A stretch of 64,000 nucleotides of DNA from positions 62,001 to 126,000 of the forward strand of contig JBBIIK010000001.1 of NCBI GenBank assembly GCA_037446555.1, written 5' to 3'. Source of the DNA: JANWVO01 sp037446555 (GTDB lineage Bacteria; Acidobacteriota; Terriglobia; Bryobacterales; Bryobacteraceae). This document shows positions 17,528 to 26,490 of this stretch, in pieces. Position 1 is the first letter of the stretch. Each line of letters opens with the position of its first letter. The notes beneath the pieces are model-generated. The model was not told the origin of the DNA, did no database searches, and saw only the letters and a program-made list of their open reading frames with translations. The translations under genes were made by a program, and so were the position numbers.

Positions 17528-18529
17528 TTGACCCTGCGTGACTTTTTCCGTCTGGCTGCGCACACCCAGATGCTGCCCGTGCTCGAAAGCGGCGAGGAGA
17601 CTCTTGTCGGCGGGCAGGCGGTGATGGAGGGCGTGATGATGCGCGCCCCGCACAGCTACGCCACTGCCGTGCGCCGCCCCGACGGCGAAGTCGTGATCGA
17701 CGAGCGCCCGCTGCCCAAGCTGTCGGAGAAGTACCCCGCCTTCAAGCTGCCCGTCCTGCGCGGAGTGGGCACGCTCGGACAAGCCATGGCGCTGGGCGTG
17801 AAGGCCCTGCGCTTCTCCGCAGACGTCGCCCTTCAGGCGGAGACCGGAGCCGCAGCCCAGCCCGGCAAACCTGCCGCCCGGCCAGGCGAGATTCCCGGCT
17901 GGCTCATGGCGCTGAACCTCGCATTTTCCTTCGTCTTCTTCATCGCCCTCTACAAGTTCGTGCCGCTGTGGATCACTACCCGGCTCGAAGCCGTCTATCC
18001 CCAGTTACACAACCAGATCCTGTTCAATCTCGCCGACGGCATCGTGCGGCTTGCCATTTTTCTGGGCTTCTTGTGGCTGATCTCCCGCTGGGCTGACATC
18101 CGGCGCGTCTTCGAGTATCACGGAGCCGAACACCGCGTCGTCTTCAACTTTGAAAGCGGCAAGCCCGTCAGCGTCGACAACGCCCGCGCCTTTCCCACCT
18201 TCCATCCCCGCTGCGGCACCAGCTTCCTCCTAGTGGTGATGATGGTTTCCATCGCCGTCTACGCCGTCATTCCCGCTCAAGGATTTATCGAGAAGATGGC
18301 CGTGCGCGTGCTCGCTCTTCCCCTGATCGCCGGACTCAGCTATGAGGTCATCCGCTTCGCCGCCCGCCGCCGCAGCAGCCTGCTGGCCCTGTTCACCGCG
18401 CCCGGGCTCTGGCTCCAGCGCATCACCGCGCAGCCTCCCTCCGACCGGCAGACCGAAGTCGCCATCATCGCCCTGAACCATGCTATGGCGCTCGAAGAAC
18501 AGCAGGGCGGAGATCTGGTAATCGCCTGA
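17528..18529 (+). CDS. DUF1385 domain membrane protein
   Basis: The 333-residue protein contains GGQAVMEGVMMR near its N-terminus and HGAEHRVVFNFESG and FHPRCGTSFLLVVMMVS further on, the hallmark segments of DUF1385. Hydrophobic stretches at about 125-145, 170-190, 235-255 and 265-285 suggest four membrane segments. The function is unknown; in many genomes the gene lies next to prfA, as here. A TTG at 17528 with AGAGAGG nine bases upstream is the best start; the first ATG (17570) has no ribosome site. A -10-like TATACT occurs at 17499-17504. The stop overlaps the prfA start by one base. Confidence 0.82.
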   Translation: MTLRDFFRLAAHTQMLPVLESGEETLVGGQAVMEGVMMRAPHSYATAVRRPDGEVVIDERPLPKLSEKYPAFKLPVLRGVGTLGQAMALGVKALRFSADVALQAETGAAAQPGKPAARPGEIPGWLMALNLAFSFVFFIALYKFVPLWITTRLEAVYPQLHNQILFNLADGIVRLAIFLGFLWLISRWADIRRVFEYHGAEHRVVFNFESGKPVSVDNARAFPTFHPRCGTSFLLVVMMVSIAVYAVIPAQGFIEKMAVRVLALPLIAGLSYEVIRFAARRRSSLLALFTAPGLWLQRITAQPPSDRQTEVAIIALNHAMALEEQQGGDLVIA

Positions 18530-19653
18530 TGGACTTCACCCGCCAACTTGAAGAGGTCGAGCGCAAGTTCGAGGCGCTCGCCGTGCAGATGGCCGACCCG
18601 GCCGTCATCCAGGACGCCGCGGTCTACCGCAAAACCGCCAAGGCGCACCGCGACCTTGAGGAGATCGTCCACGCCTGGCGCGAGTACCGCAAGCTCGCCG
18701 AAGATCTGGCCGGCGCGCGCCTGATGCTGGAAGAGAAGGACCCGGCCTTGCGCGAGATGGCCGAAGAGGAGATCGCCCGCCTCGAGCCGCTCCAGCAGGA
18801 ACTCGCCGAACGGCTCAAGCTCCTCCTGCTGCCCAAGGATCCCAACGACGACAAGGACATTGTGCTCGAGATCCGCGCCGGTGCGGGCGGCGATGAAGCG
18901 AGCCTCTTCGCCGCCGAGGTCTTCCGCATGTACTCACGCTACGCCGAAAGCCAGGGCTGGATGGTCGAAATCACTTCGGTGAGCGAGTCCGAGGCCGGCG
19001 GCTTCAAGGAAGTCATCGCCCTCATCAGCGGCGACCGCGTCTACTCAAAGCTCAAGTACGAAAGTGGCGTCCACCGGGTGCAGCGTGTCCCGGTCACCGA
19101 ACAGCAGGGCCGCATCCACACCTCCACCATCACTGTCGCCGTGCTGCCGGAAGCGGACGAGGTCGAGGTCAAAATCGACCCCAAGGATATCCGCATCGAC
19201 ACTTACTGCTCTTCGGGCCCAGGCGGGCAAAGCGTCAACACCACCTACTCTGCCGTACGCATCACCCACCTGCCCACCGGCCTCATCGTCACCTGCCAGG
19301 ACGAAAAGTCACAGATCAAGAACCGCGCCAAGGCCGAGCGCGTGCTCCGCTCGCGGCTCTACGAGATGGAGCTCGAAAAGCAGCGCCAGGCCATCGGCGC
19401 CGACCGCCGCTCCCAGGTCGGCACCGGCGACCGCTCGGAAAAAATCCGCACCTACAATTTCAAGGAAAACCGCGTCACAGATCACCGCATCGGTTTGACG
19501 CTCTACCAGCTCGACCGCATCATGGAGGGCGAGCTCGATCCGCTGATCGACGCCTGCGCCACCTTCTACAACGCCCAGAAGCTGCGCGAGCAGGCCGAAG
19601 CCGCCCAGGCTGCCCAGCATGAATCTCCGAACGGCGCTCCGGCAAGGGTCTGA
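18529..19653 (+). CDS. prfA: Peptide chain release factor 1
   Basis: RF1 recognises UAA and UAG stop codons and triggers peptide release on the ribosome. The GGQ motif is at residues 232-234 within SSGPGGQSVNTTYSAVRI, preceded by the long N-terminal coiled region and followed by NFKENRVTDHRI. The glutamine of GGQ is the residue methylated by PrmC, whose gene overlaps the 3' end by 35 bases. The length of 374 residues is slightly longer than usual because of an Ala/Glu-rich tail. Confidence 0.96.
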   Translation: MDFTRQLEEVERKFEALAVQMADPAVIQDAAVYRKTAKAHRDLEEIVHAWREYRKLAEDLAGARLMLEEKDPALREMAEEEIARLEPLQQELAERLKLLLLPKDPNDDKDIVLEIRAGAGGDEASLFAAEVFRMYSRYAESQGWMVEITSVSESEAGGFKEVIALISGDRVYSKLKYESGVHRVQRVPVTEQQGRIHTSTITVAVLPEADEVEVKIDPKDIRIDTYCSSGPGGQSVNTTYSAVRITHLPTGLIVTCQDEKSQIKNRAKAERVLRSRLYEMELEKQRQAIGADRRSQVGTGDRSEKIRTYNFKENRVTDHRIGLTLYQLDRIMEGELDPLIDACATFYNAQKLREQAEAAQAAQHESPNGAPARV

Positions 19654-20446
19654 GATTCTCGCCGCCGCCGGAACTCCCGAGCCGCGGCTCACCGCCGAAC
19701 TGCTCCTTTGCCACGCACTGCGCCGCGAACGCTCCTTCCTCTATTCGCATCCCGAGCATGAGCTGACCACCATCGAGTGGATCCACTACGGCCGCTACCT
19801 GCACGAGCGGCTCCACGGCCGCCCCCTCCAGCACATCACGCGCCGTCAGGAGTTCTACGGCCGCGAATTCGAGGTCTCGCCCGCTGCGCTGATCCCCCGT
19901 CCTGAAACCGAACACGTCGTCGAGCAGGCCCTCCGCGCCGCGCCCCGCGCACGCCGCCTGCTCGACCTTTGCAGCGGCTCGGGCAACCTCGCCGTGACGC
20001 TTGCGCTAGAACTTGACGCTTGGGCCGTGGCCACCGACGTCAGCTTCCCTGCCCTCGAAATCGCCGGCCGCAACGCGCGCCGCCACAACGCTCGCGTGGA
20101 CCTTGTTCAGTGCGACCTTGCTGCAGCTATCTCCGGACGCTTCGACTTGATCGTTGCCAACCCGCCCTACATCCCCTTCGACGAGATCCCCGCCTTGCGG
20201 CGCGAGGTCCGCGATCATGAACCCCGCATCGCGCTCGCTGGCGGAGAATCCGGCGTCGAGTTCTACCACCGGATCGTGCCCGAAGCCGAACACCTGCTCG
20301 CGCCCGGGGGCTGGCTCATCGTCGAGATCGGCTATCAGGGGGAAGCCGGGGTGCGCGCTGCCTATGGCGGCGCGTGGTCGGAGCTGGCCACAGAGTATGA
20401 TCTGGCTGGATGGCCCCGCGTCATCCGCGCCCGCTACACACCGTGA
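19619..20446 (+). CDS. prmC: Release factor glutamine methyltransferase
   Basis: PrmC (HemK) methylates the glutamine of the GGQ motif in release factors using S-adenosylmethionine. The SAM-binding motif is LLDLCSGSGNLAV near residue 118, and the catalytic NPPY motif is at 181-184 in VANPPYIPFDEI. The helical N-terminal RF-binding domain contains ITRRQEFYGREF and PRPETE. The gene overlaps prfA by 35 bases and ends in a GTGA overlap with dinB, so all three are probably translated from one message. Confidence 0.94.
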   Translation: MNLRTALRQGSEILAAAGTPEPRLTAELLLCHALRRERSFLYSHPEHELTTIEWIHYGRYLHERLHGRPLQHITRRQEFYGREFEVSPAALIPRPETEHVVEQALRAAPRARRLLDLCSGSGNLAVTLALELDAWAVATDVSFPALEIAGRNARRHNARVDLVQCDLAAAISGRFDLIVANPPYIPFDEIPALRREVRDHEPRIALAGGESGVEFYHRIVPEAEHLLAPGGWLIVEIGYQGEAGVRAAYGGAWSELATEYDLAGWPRVIRARYTP

Positions 20447-21681
20447 GAACCATCTTCCACGTCGACATGGACGCCTTCTTCGTCTCGGTCGAAGAACTCT
20501 TCGACCCCGGCCTGAAGGGCAAGCCTGTCGTCGTCGGCGGGCAGAAAGACGAGCGTGGCGTCGTCGCAGCAGCCTCCTACGCCGCCCGCAAGTTCGGCGT
20601 CCACTCGGCCATGCCCCTGCGCACCGCCGCCAGGCTGTGCCCGCAGGCCATCTTCCTCGACGGCCATCCCGGGCGCTACCGCGAGTACTCGCACCGCGTC
20701 CATGAAGTCCTGCTCGAATTCACGCCCCGCGTCTCGATGGCGAGCGTCGACGAGGCTTATCTCGACATGACGGGCACCGAACGGCTGTGGGGCCCGCCTC
20801 TGCGCGCCGCCACGCTGCTGCACGAGCGCATCGCGGAGCGCACGGGACTGAACTGCTCCGTCGGCATCGCCACTTCGAAAATGCTCGCCAAGGTCTGTTC
20901 GGACTTCGCCAAGCCCAACGGGATCGCCTGGGTCCCGCCGGGCATGGAGGCCGCGTTCCTCGCCCCGCTGAATGTCAGCCGTATTCCCGGCGCCGGCCGC
21001 GTCACCGCCGAACGGCTGCGGGAAATTGGCGTGCGGCGCGTCGGCGACCTCGCAAGGCTCGACGAAGACTTTCTGCTGCGGCGCTTTGGGCAATGGGGCG
21101 TGGCGCTCGCCGGCAAGGCGCGCGGCGCGGAGGCAGGCGCATGGTTCGAGGGCGAAGTCGGGGCATACGAGGATCCCAAGAGCATCTCGCACGAGCACAC
21201 GTTTTCCGCAGACGTCCGTGAGCAGGCTCTGCTGGAAGCCACGCTGGCGCGGCTCGCCGAGAAGGTCGGCCGCCGGCTGCGCGAACACCGCCTCTTCGCC
21301 CGCACCATTGAACTCAAGCTGCGCTACTCCGACTTCACCACCTTGAGCCGCTCGCGTACCCTGCCCGAAGCCACCGACCTCGACTCCGACCTGATCGCAG
21401 TCTCCCGCGATCTCTTTCGCCACACGTGGAAGAGGGGCGCGCCCGTGAGACTCATCGGCATGGGCGTCTCCGGCCTCGACGAGGCGCAGGGCCAGGTGTC
21501 GCTGCTCGAGGCAGACAAGAAAGAGCGCGCCCGGCAGGCGCTCTCCGCGGTGGACCGCATCCGCGACCGTTTCGGGGAGAAAAGCGTGCAGCTCGCCGCG
21601 GGCATGGCCGCCGATCACCGGGAGAAAGTCCACGAAAACCCTGTGGGCCTGCCAGGGAAGTCGCCACGCCGCGGCCGCTGA
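20443..21681 (+). CDS. dinB: DNA polymerase IV (Y-family translesion polymerase)
   Basis: The 412-residue enzyme copies past damaged bases with low fidelity. IFHVDMDAFFVSVE at the N-terminus and SVDEAYLDMT near residue 100 contain the metal-binding aspartates and glutamate; the YAARKFGV and VGIATSKMLAKV segments are typical of DinB. The GTG start overlaps the prmC stop by four bases. A canonical beta-clamp peptide is not obvious in the short C-terminal tail. Being coupled to translation-termination genes is probably positional. Confidence 0.92.
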   Translation: MRTIFHVDMDAFFVSVEELFDPGLKGKPVVVGGQKDERGVVAAASYAARKFGVHSAMPLRTAARLCPQAIFLDGHPGRYREYSHRVHEVLLEFTPRVSMASVDEAYLDMTGTERLWGPPLRAATLLHERIAERTGLNCSVGIATSKMLAKVCSDFAKPNGIAWVPPGMEAAFLAPLNVSRIPGAGRVTAERLREIGVRRVGDLARLDEDFLLRRFGQWGVALAGKARGAEAGAWFEGEVGAYEDPKSISHEHTFSADVREQALLEATLARLAEKVGRRLREHRLFARTIELKLRYSDFTTLSRSRTLPEATDLDSDLIAVSRDLFRHTWKRGAPVRLIGMGVSGLDEAQGQVSLLEADKKERARQALSAVDRIRDRFGEKSVQLAAGMAADHREKVHENPVGLPGKSPRRGR

Positions 21682-21689
21682 CGAGTAGC

Positions 21690-22913
21690 CTATTTTGGCG
21701 CAGCCGCCTCTTCGCGCTCCACCACGTCCTGGCCGCGCGTCGCGTGGAAGGCCCAGTAGGCCGCCACCAGCGAGAACAGCGCCCCGCTCCAGTAAGGCGC
21801 GCCAGTGCCGATGTGATCGAACACGGCCCCGGCCCACACTGGGCCGATGATCCGCGTCAGGCTCGAAGCCGATTGGGCCGTGCCCAGCAACGCGCCCTGT
21901 TCGCCCGCACCGGCGCGCCTCGAAATCAGTCCCGTCAGCGCCGGCCCCGCCAGCCCGAATCCCAGCGCCGTCAGCGCCACAGCCGCGTACAGCGCCCACA
22001 CGGCGTGCGCCACCGCGGCCACGGCAAAGCCGGTGGCGAACAGGGCCGAACCGCCAATGGCCAGCGTGGCCTCGCCGAAGCGTGGCGCCAGCTTCCGCAG
22101 CAAGAGTCCCTGCGTCAAAGCCGCCATCATGCCGAGAAATGCGAACAGCGCCGCGTTGCCTGCCGCGTCCAGCCCGAACCGCACGTGCGTGAACACCGGA
22201 AAGTTCGTCTGCAACCCAGCCATGGCGAAGTGCAGCGCGAAGGTCGCCAGCATGAGTTCGCGGAACTCGCTCCGGCCCAGCGCGCCGCCGATCTGCGCCA
22301 GCGGATCGAGATCGTGCCATCTGATTTCATGCGCCGCGCGCCGCTCAGGCGGCAGCGTCTCTTTCAGCGTCGCAGCAGCCACCGCCAGCGTCAGGAGGGA
22401 GAGCGTACCGGCAGCGTACGCCGGCGCCGCAAGGCTGATCCTGCTCAGTGCCCCGCCCAGCGCAGGCCCGAGAATGAACCCTAGCCCGAACGCCGCGCCG
22501 ATCAGCCCGAAATTCTTCGCCCGGTCGCGCGGCTCGCTGATGTCGGCGATGTAGGCTTGCGCCGCAGTGATCGAGCCTCCTGCGAATCCCGACAGCAGGC
22601 GCGCCGCAAACAGTATGGCCAGGCTCCACGCCGCGCCGAACAGAAAATAGCTCGCCGCCGTGCCACCCAGGCACGCCAATAGCACCGGACGGCGCCCGCG
22701 CCGGTCCGACCACGCGCCCAGCAGCGGTGCCGCGGCGAACTGCGCGGCGGAAAACGCCAGAGCCAGGAGTCCAACCGTCAGCGCGTCGCTTCTGTAGGGC
22801 TGGACCACGAACGGAATCACAGGCACCAGAATCCCGGCTCCCATCAGGTCCAGAAAAACGATGAGGAAGATCGCTCCCAGCGCGCCGCGCGGCGCGGCCC
22901 GGCTTCCGTTCAC
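21690..22913 (-). CDS. Major facilitator superfamily transporter, TetA/drug-exporter type
   Basis: The 407-residue protein has about twelve hydrophobic segments. Between segments 2 and 3 is GAWSDRRGRRPVLL, the MFS motif A, and the following GGSITAAQAYIADI and AFGLGFILGPALGG match the TCR/Tet subgroup of proton-driven drug exporters. The substrate cannot be inferred, and I would not call it a resistance determinant. The start is a GTG at 22913 without a strong ribosome site. It converges on dinB with an eight-base gap. Confidence 0.86.
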   Translation of the reverse strand: MNGSRAAPRGALGAIFLIVFLDLMGAGILVPVIPFVVQPYRSDALTVGLLALAFSAAQFAAAPLLGAWSDRRGRRPVLLACLGGTAASYFLFGAAWSLAILFAARLLSGFAGGSITAAQAYIADISEPRDRAKNFGLIGAAFGLGFILGPALGGALSRISLAAPAYAAGTLSLLTLAVAAATLKETLPPERRAAHEIRWHDLDPLAQIGGALGRSEFRELMLATFALHFAMAGLQTNFPVFTHVRFGLDAAGNAALFAFLGMMAALTQGLLLRKLAPRFGEATLAIGGSALFATGFAVAAVAHAVWALYAAVALTALGFGLAGPALTGLISRRAGAGEQGALLGTAQSASSLTRIIGPVWAGAVFDHIGTGAPYWSGALFSLVAAYWAFHATRGQDVVEREEAAAPK

Positions 22914-22984
22914 GCTTTCATCGTCTCACAGCGAGGAGGAGGGCCTGATCCGGCTCCCTTTACCGCGTGAATCTTCATGCCCGG

Positions 22985-25396
22985 CTAGAACAGCCGCTCC
23001 TGCCGCTTCAGCGTTCCGAAGCTTCCGATGTTGGCGATGACCAGCGCCAGCCGAAACTGGTTTTCTCCGCTTCGCGCACCGAAGTTGAACCGCCGGTACT
23101 GCCCGCTGAAGGCGCAGCATTCCGTATTGTAGGTGATCTGCGTGTTGATGTACTGAAGCACCCCGAGCAAATAGTCGTAGACACCATACACCCCCGCATT
23201 CCACCCGTGCCGGTTCTCGTTGCCCAGTCCCAGCGTGCCGCGAAACTGGTTCGACGGCGGCGACAGCGCCTGCCCAGAAGGGGCGTTTCGGCAGAACTCC
23301 TCCCTTTCGTATGCCTCCACGTCGCTCAGCGGCACGCACGACACCTTCGTGTGTCCGAACGAGAGGAAGTAATTCGGCGAACGCGTGTCTACCGTCACGC
23401 TCGAGTTCGTCAGCCGCCCCCGCAGCGGATCGTAATCGGCGCGCCACTCTACGCCGAGCGATCCTGTCGGATGTGCCCGCAACACGTTCACCACCGGCGA
23501 TGTCCGCCTCGGCCCGTCCAGAAACGCAAACGCAGTCAGCTGGGCCGAACTCGCCACCACGTTTCTCCGCCCGGCCGCGACCGCTCCGCCGAAATCCGGA
23601 TCGAAATACCGCTTCTGACGCACCTCCCACGTCAGCAGGTCCCTGACCCGGTTGTCCCTCCCCTTCGCCCACAACCGCTGCGTCAGAGAGTACTCGATCT
23701 CCGTGGTATCGGAAATCAGCTCCAGTTCGTCGAACCGCACCAGCCGGTCGAAGCGGTTCGCCCCCGCCACCGTACGGAAGCTCGCCCGCGGCTCGATCGA
23801 GTGTTTCACTTTCCCTCCCATCCACCGCGGCGCATCGAACACTCTCTGCAGCGTGGGCAGCGACAGCTCCGCCCCGACTTCCCGGGTCACGCGGTTTACT
23901 CCCTCGCCCGTCACCTCCTTGCCCAGCTCTTGCTCCAGCGCCGTGCGGAACGAGCTGCCATAGTGCGTCGCCCGCAGCGAAACATACGGCAGCAAATGAA
24001 ACTCCTTCCACCTCAGCGCCGTCATCAGCCGCGGGGCCAGGTCGAACCGGTCCACGAACTGCCGCGTCTGAAACAGAGGCTGGTTGCGCTGTAACAGCCC
24101 GCCCGCCACCGACCAGCTCAGCCACACCGGAAGCGCGCGCCTCGCCACTTCGCGATCCCGCCCCTCCCACTCAATCTGCGGCAGCTTCCTGAGAAGAATC
24201 GTGTCGCCCGGCTGCGCGCTCTGGAAATTTTCCTGCCTCGAATACACAACGTTGAAACTCTGCGCCGCCCAGTCCTTCGACACGTTCACCACGGAGTTCA
24301 CCTCGCTGAACACCGCTTCGTTGAAGCTCTCCGTGAACGCCTGGCGAAAGGCGAAATTGCTGAGGTAATTCACCGAGCCCCGCGCATAGAATCCGCGGCC
24401 TAGCTCCGCCCTGCCCTGCGCCGTCGTCAGGTAGCCTCCCTCCTTCACCCGCTCCCCGCCATCCAGCAAACGCCCCCGGTCCCGGATGCCGTACACAAAC
24501 ACGCTCAGCTCGCTCCGCTGCGTCGGCTTGGCGCGAAAGTCCACCGTGTGCGCCAGTCCGCGCTGCGTGAAATACTGCGGCCGGTAGCTCACGTCGTAAC
24601 TCCGGCTGATCGCCCAGAAATATCCCAGCCCGTACATCAGTCCCCGCCGGTTGCTGTTGCCCACGCTCGGCGTCAGGAACCCGCTTTTCCTCGCGCCCTC
24701 GCGCAGGTCCTTGTAAAAGGCCGGCGCGTACAGGATCGGCACGCCCCGCAGCTTGAACCAGCTCCGCTGCGAGATGGCGCGCCGGCCCGGAATCACGTCG
24801 ATCACCGGGGCCTCAAGCTTCCACCACGGATTGATTCCCGCGCAATTTGTGATGGTTGCCTTGTGCAAAATGTAGCGCTGTTGGATTTTTTCCGCCCAGT
24901 CCCCTTGAAAAAAGAACGGATTTTCTGTTCGCAGAATTCCCGGACGGTAGTCGATCTTTCCATACGCCGCCCCCCGCACCCGGTAAAAAGAACCGCTCGC
25001 ATCCTTCAGGTTGTAGTCAATCCTATCCGCCCAAAGCTGTTCCCCGCTGGTGAAGTTCACATAGCGCACCCGCCCCCGCGCCTCCGCTACACCAGTGTCC
25101 TGGTCGTAGTCGATCTCCTCCGCCTCCAGCAGCATCTCGCGCGTCTCGATCTGCGCCTGCCCCCTCAGCCGGTAGCGGCCCCCCTCCCGCTCCTGCTGAG
25201 TGGCGCGCACCACCACGATGCCCTCCGGCGGCACGTCTCTGCGCTCGATCACCGCCGCCTTCTCATAGCCGGGAAACGGCGCCTGCCCTGCAGCCGCAGT
25301 CATCACCGCCGCCGCCGCCAGCAGCCTCCCCGCCGGCGCCCCTTGAAAAAAGACGTGACAAATCCGCTCAAATATGTTATTTACTGATTGATGCAC
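22985..25396 (-). CDS. lptD: LPS-assembly protein LptD (outer membrane barrel)
   Basis: LptD inserts lipopolysaccharide into the outer leaflet of the outer membrane. After a signal region ending near AAAGQA come the periplasmic OstA/LptA-like jellyroll (LEAEEIDYDQDTGVAEARGRVRY) and the conserved LptD barrel domain (about residues 220-800) with GFLTPSVGNSN and GYFWAISRSYDVSYRPQY. The last residue is phenylalanine, as in many outer membrane proteins. The GTG at 25396 is chosen because a perfect AGGAGG lies 14 bases upstream; an in-frame TTG at 25447 is weaker. An AT-rich patch around 25,340-25,395 stands out. LptE and the transport components are not nearby. Confidence 0.86.
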   Translation of the reverse strand: MHQSVNNIFERICHVFFQGAPAGRLLAAAAVMTAAAGQAPFPGYEKAAVIERRDVPPEGIVVVRATQQEREGGRYRLRGQAQIETREMLLEAEEIDYDQDTGVAEARGRVRYVNFTSGEQLWADRIDYNLKDASGSFYRVRGAAYGKIDYRPGILRTENPFFFQGDWAEKIQQRYILHKATITNCAGINPWWKLEAPVIDVIPGRRAISQRSWFKLRGVPILYAPAFYKDLREGARKSGFLTPSVGNSNRRGLMYGLGYFWAISRSYDVSYRPQYFTQRGLAHTVDFRAKPTQRSELSVFVYGIRDRGRLLDGGERVKEGGYLTTAQGRAELGRGFYARGSVNYLSNFAFRQAFTESFNEAVFSEVNSVVNVSKDWAAQSFNVVYSRQENFQSAQPGDTILLRKLPQIEWEGRDREVARRALPVWLSWSVAGGLLQRNQPLFQTRQFVDRFDLAPRLMTALRWKEFHLLPYVSLRATHYGSSFRTALEQELGKEVTGEGVNRVTREVGAELSLPTLQRVFDAPRWMGGKVKHSIEPRASFRTVAGANRFDRLVRFDELELISDTTEIEYSLTQRLWAKGRDNRVRDLLTWEVRQKRYFDPDFGGAVAAGRRNVVASSAQLTAFAFLDGPRRTSPVVNVLRAHPTGSLGVEWRADYDPLRGRLTNSSVTVDTRSPNYFLSFGHTKVSCVPLSDVEAYEREEFCRNAPSGQALSPPSNQFRGTLGLGNENRHGWNAGVYGVYDYLLGVLQYINTQITYNTECCAFSGQYRRFNFGARSGENQFRLALVIANIGSFGTLKRQERLF

Positions 25397-25565
25397 CCGG
25401 CGCAGACGTGCCTCCTGTCGCCGTGGCAGCAGCAGTGAAGCGCTCAAGGCTCAAACCTAGCACGAGCTGAAAGAGGCCCGCAAGACGGGCGAGAGAGACT
25501 GGGCAAGCCGCGAGCTGCGCGAAAAATCCCATACTGCCCTCCCCGGGCGCAGCCGGAGGCATGCC

Positions 25566-26387
25566 ATGCATTGCAAGTACTGTGGCGCGGCCATTTCCGA
25601 AGTTCAGGAGAGGTGCCGCCGCTGCCAGCGCCGCCTGACGGGGGTGGCTGACCGCGGCAGTGAAACGCCCTGGATCGAAACCGCCGCCGCTCCTGCCCTC
25701 GACAGCTCCTCCTCCCAACAGCCGCGCCCGCGCTTCCGCGTGCAGGACGGCGGCGCCGCCGCGCGCCCCGCGCCGCCCGTGCAGCCCCCCCTGTTCCCAT
25801 CCGACAGCCGTGTCGTCGGGCTGGAGCAATACCTGCCGCAGCAGCCCCAGCGCCGCCGCAGTTCACCGCGCCGCTCGCGCCCGGCCACGCGCCTGGAAGC
25901 TCCGCTTCAAACCGCGTTCGACTTCGACTCGCTCCCTCCCGGCGTCCACGAGTTCGCCGCCGCGCAATTGCAGATCCCGGTCGCAAGCCTCGGACGGCGC
26001 GCCTTCGCGCTTCTCGTCGACCTCGCTTTTGTCCTCGTCGGCTTCGCTCTTTTCCTTGCCCTGGTTCGCCTCATTATCGGCGGCTGGCCCCAATCGCCCG
26101 TCTTCTACTCCATGCTGGCCTTGTGCTTGTGGTTTCTGGCCTCCACGTTCTTCTTCCTCTACGCCGCCTTCGGCCTCCGAACTCCAGGCCAGCAAATCGC
26201 CGGCATAAGACTGGTCACCCGGGAAGGCCGCTCGAGCGAACCCGTCCACCGCGTCAAGCGCGTTCTCGCCAACGCCGTCCCTGTGGTCAGCCTGCTGGGC
26301 GCGCTCTGGGCCGCCGTCACCGAAGAGCATCTCAGCTTCGCCGACCTGATCACCGGCACTTACGTCACTATCGGCGAAGCCCGCTGA
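25566..26387 (+). CDS. RDD family membrane protein with N-terminal zinc ribbon
   Basis: The 273-residue protein starts with two CxxC pairs (CKYC and CRRC), a short zinc ribbon, followed by a low-complexity proline/arginine-rich linker of about 100 residues. The C-terminal half is an RDD domain: LGRRAFALLVDLAFVL (arginine and aspartates in the first membrane helix), a second helix near 180-210, and GLRTPGQQIAGIRLVTREG. RDD proteins are membrane proteins of mostly unknown role. It is divergent from lptD. Confidence 0.82.
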   Translation: MHCKYCGAAISEVQERCRRCQRRLTGVADRGSETPWIETAAAPALDSSSSQQPRPRFRVQDGGAAARPAPPVQPPLFPSDSRVVGLEQYLPQQPQRRRSSPRRSRPATRLEAPLQTAFDFDSLPPGVHEFAAAQLQIPVASLGRRAFALLVDLAFVLVGFALFLALVRLIIGGWPQSPVFYSMLALCLWFLASTFFFLYAAFGLRTPGQQIAGIRLVTREGRSSEPVHRVKRVLANAVPVVSLLGALWAAVTEEHLSFADLITGTYVTIGEAR

Positions 26388-26438
26388 AGCGCACGCCCGG
26401 AGTTCCCCCCCGCCTGCGCCTCCTGCACGCCACCTAGA

Positions 26439-26463
26439 TTCAGATCTGAAACTCTGATATAGA
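26439..26463 (+). promoter_or_regulatory. Palindromic operator candidate and -10-like box before the hydrogenase operon
   Basis: A perfect 12-base palindrome, TTCAGATCTGAA, lies at 26439-26450, 40 bases before the first hydrogenase gene. It is followed by TATAGA at 26458-26463. The symmetric site could bind a dimeric regulator that controls the operon. It does not match the FNR or CRP consensus, so the regulator is unknown. Confidence 0.35.
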
Positions 26464-26490
26464 AGAAGGTCGGAGACATTTTAGACACCT

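Noticed and set aside
21690..22913. Tetracycline resistance determinant
   Set aside because: Only general MFS exporter motifs are visible; no specific resistance signature.
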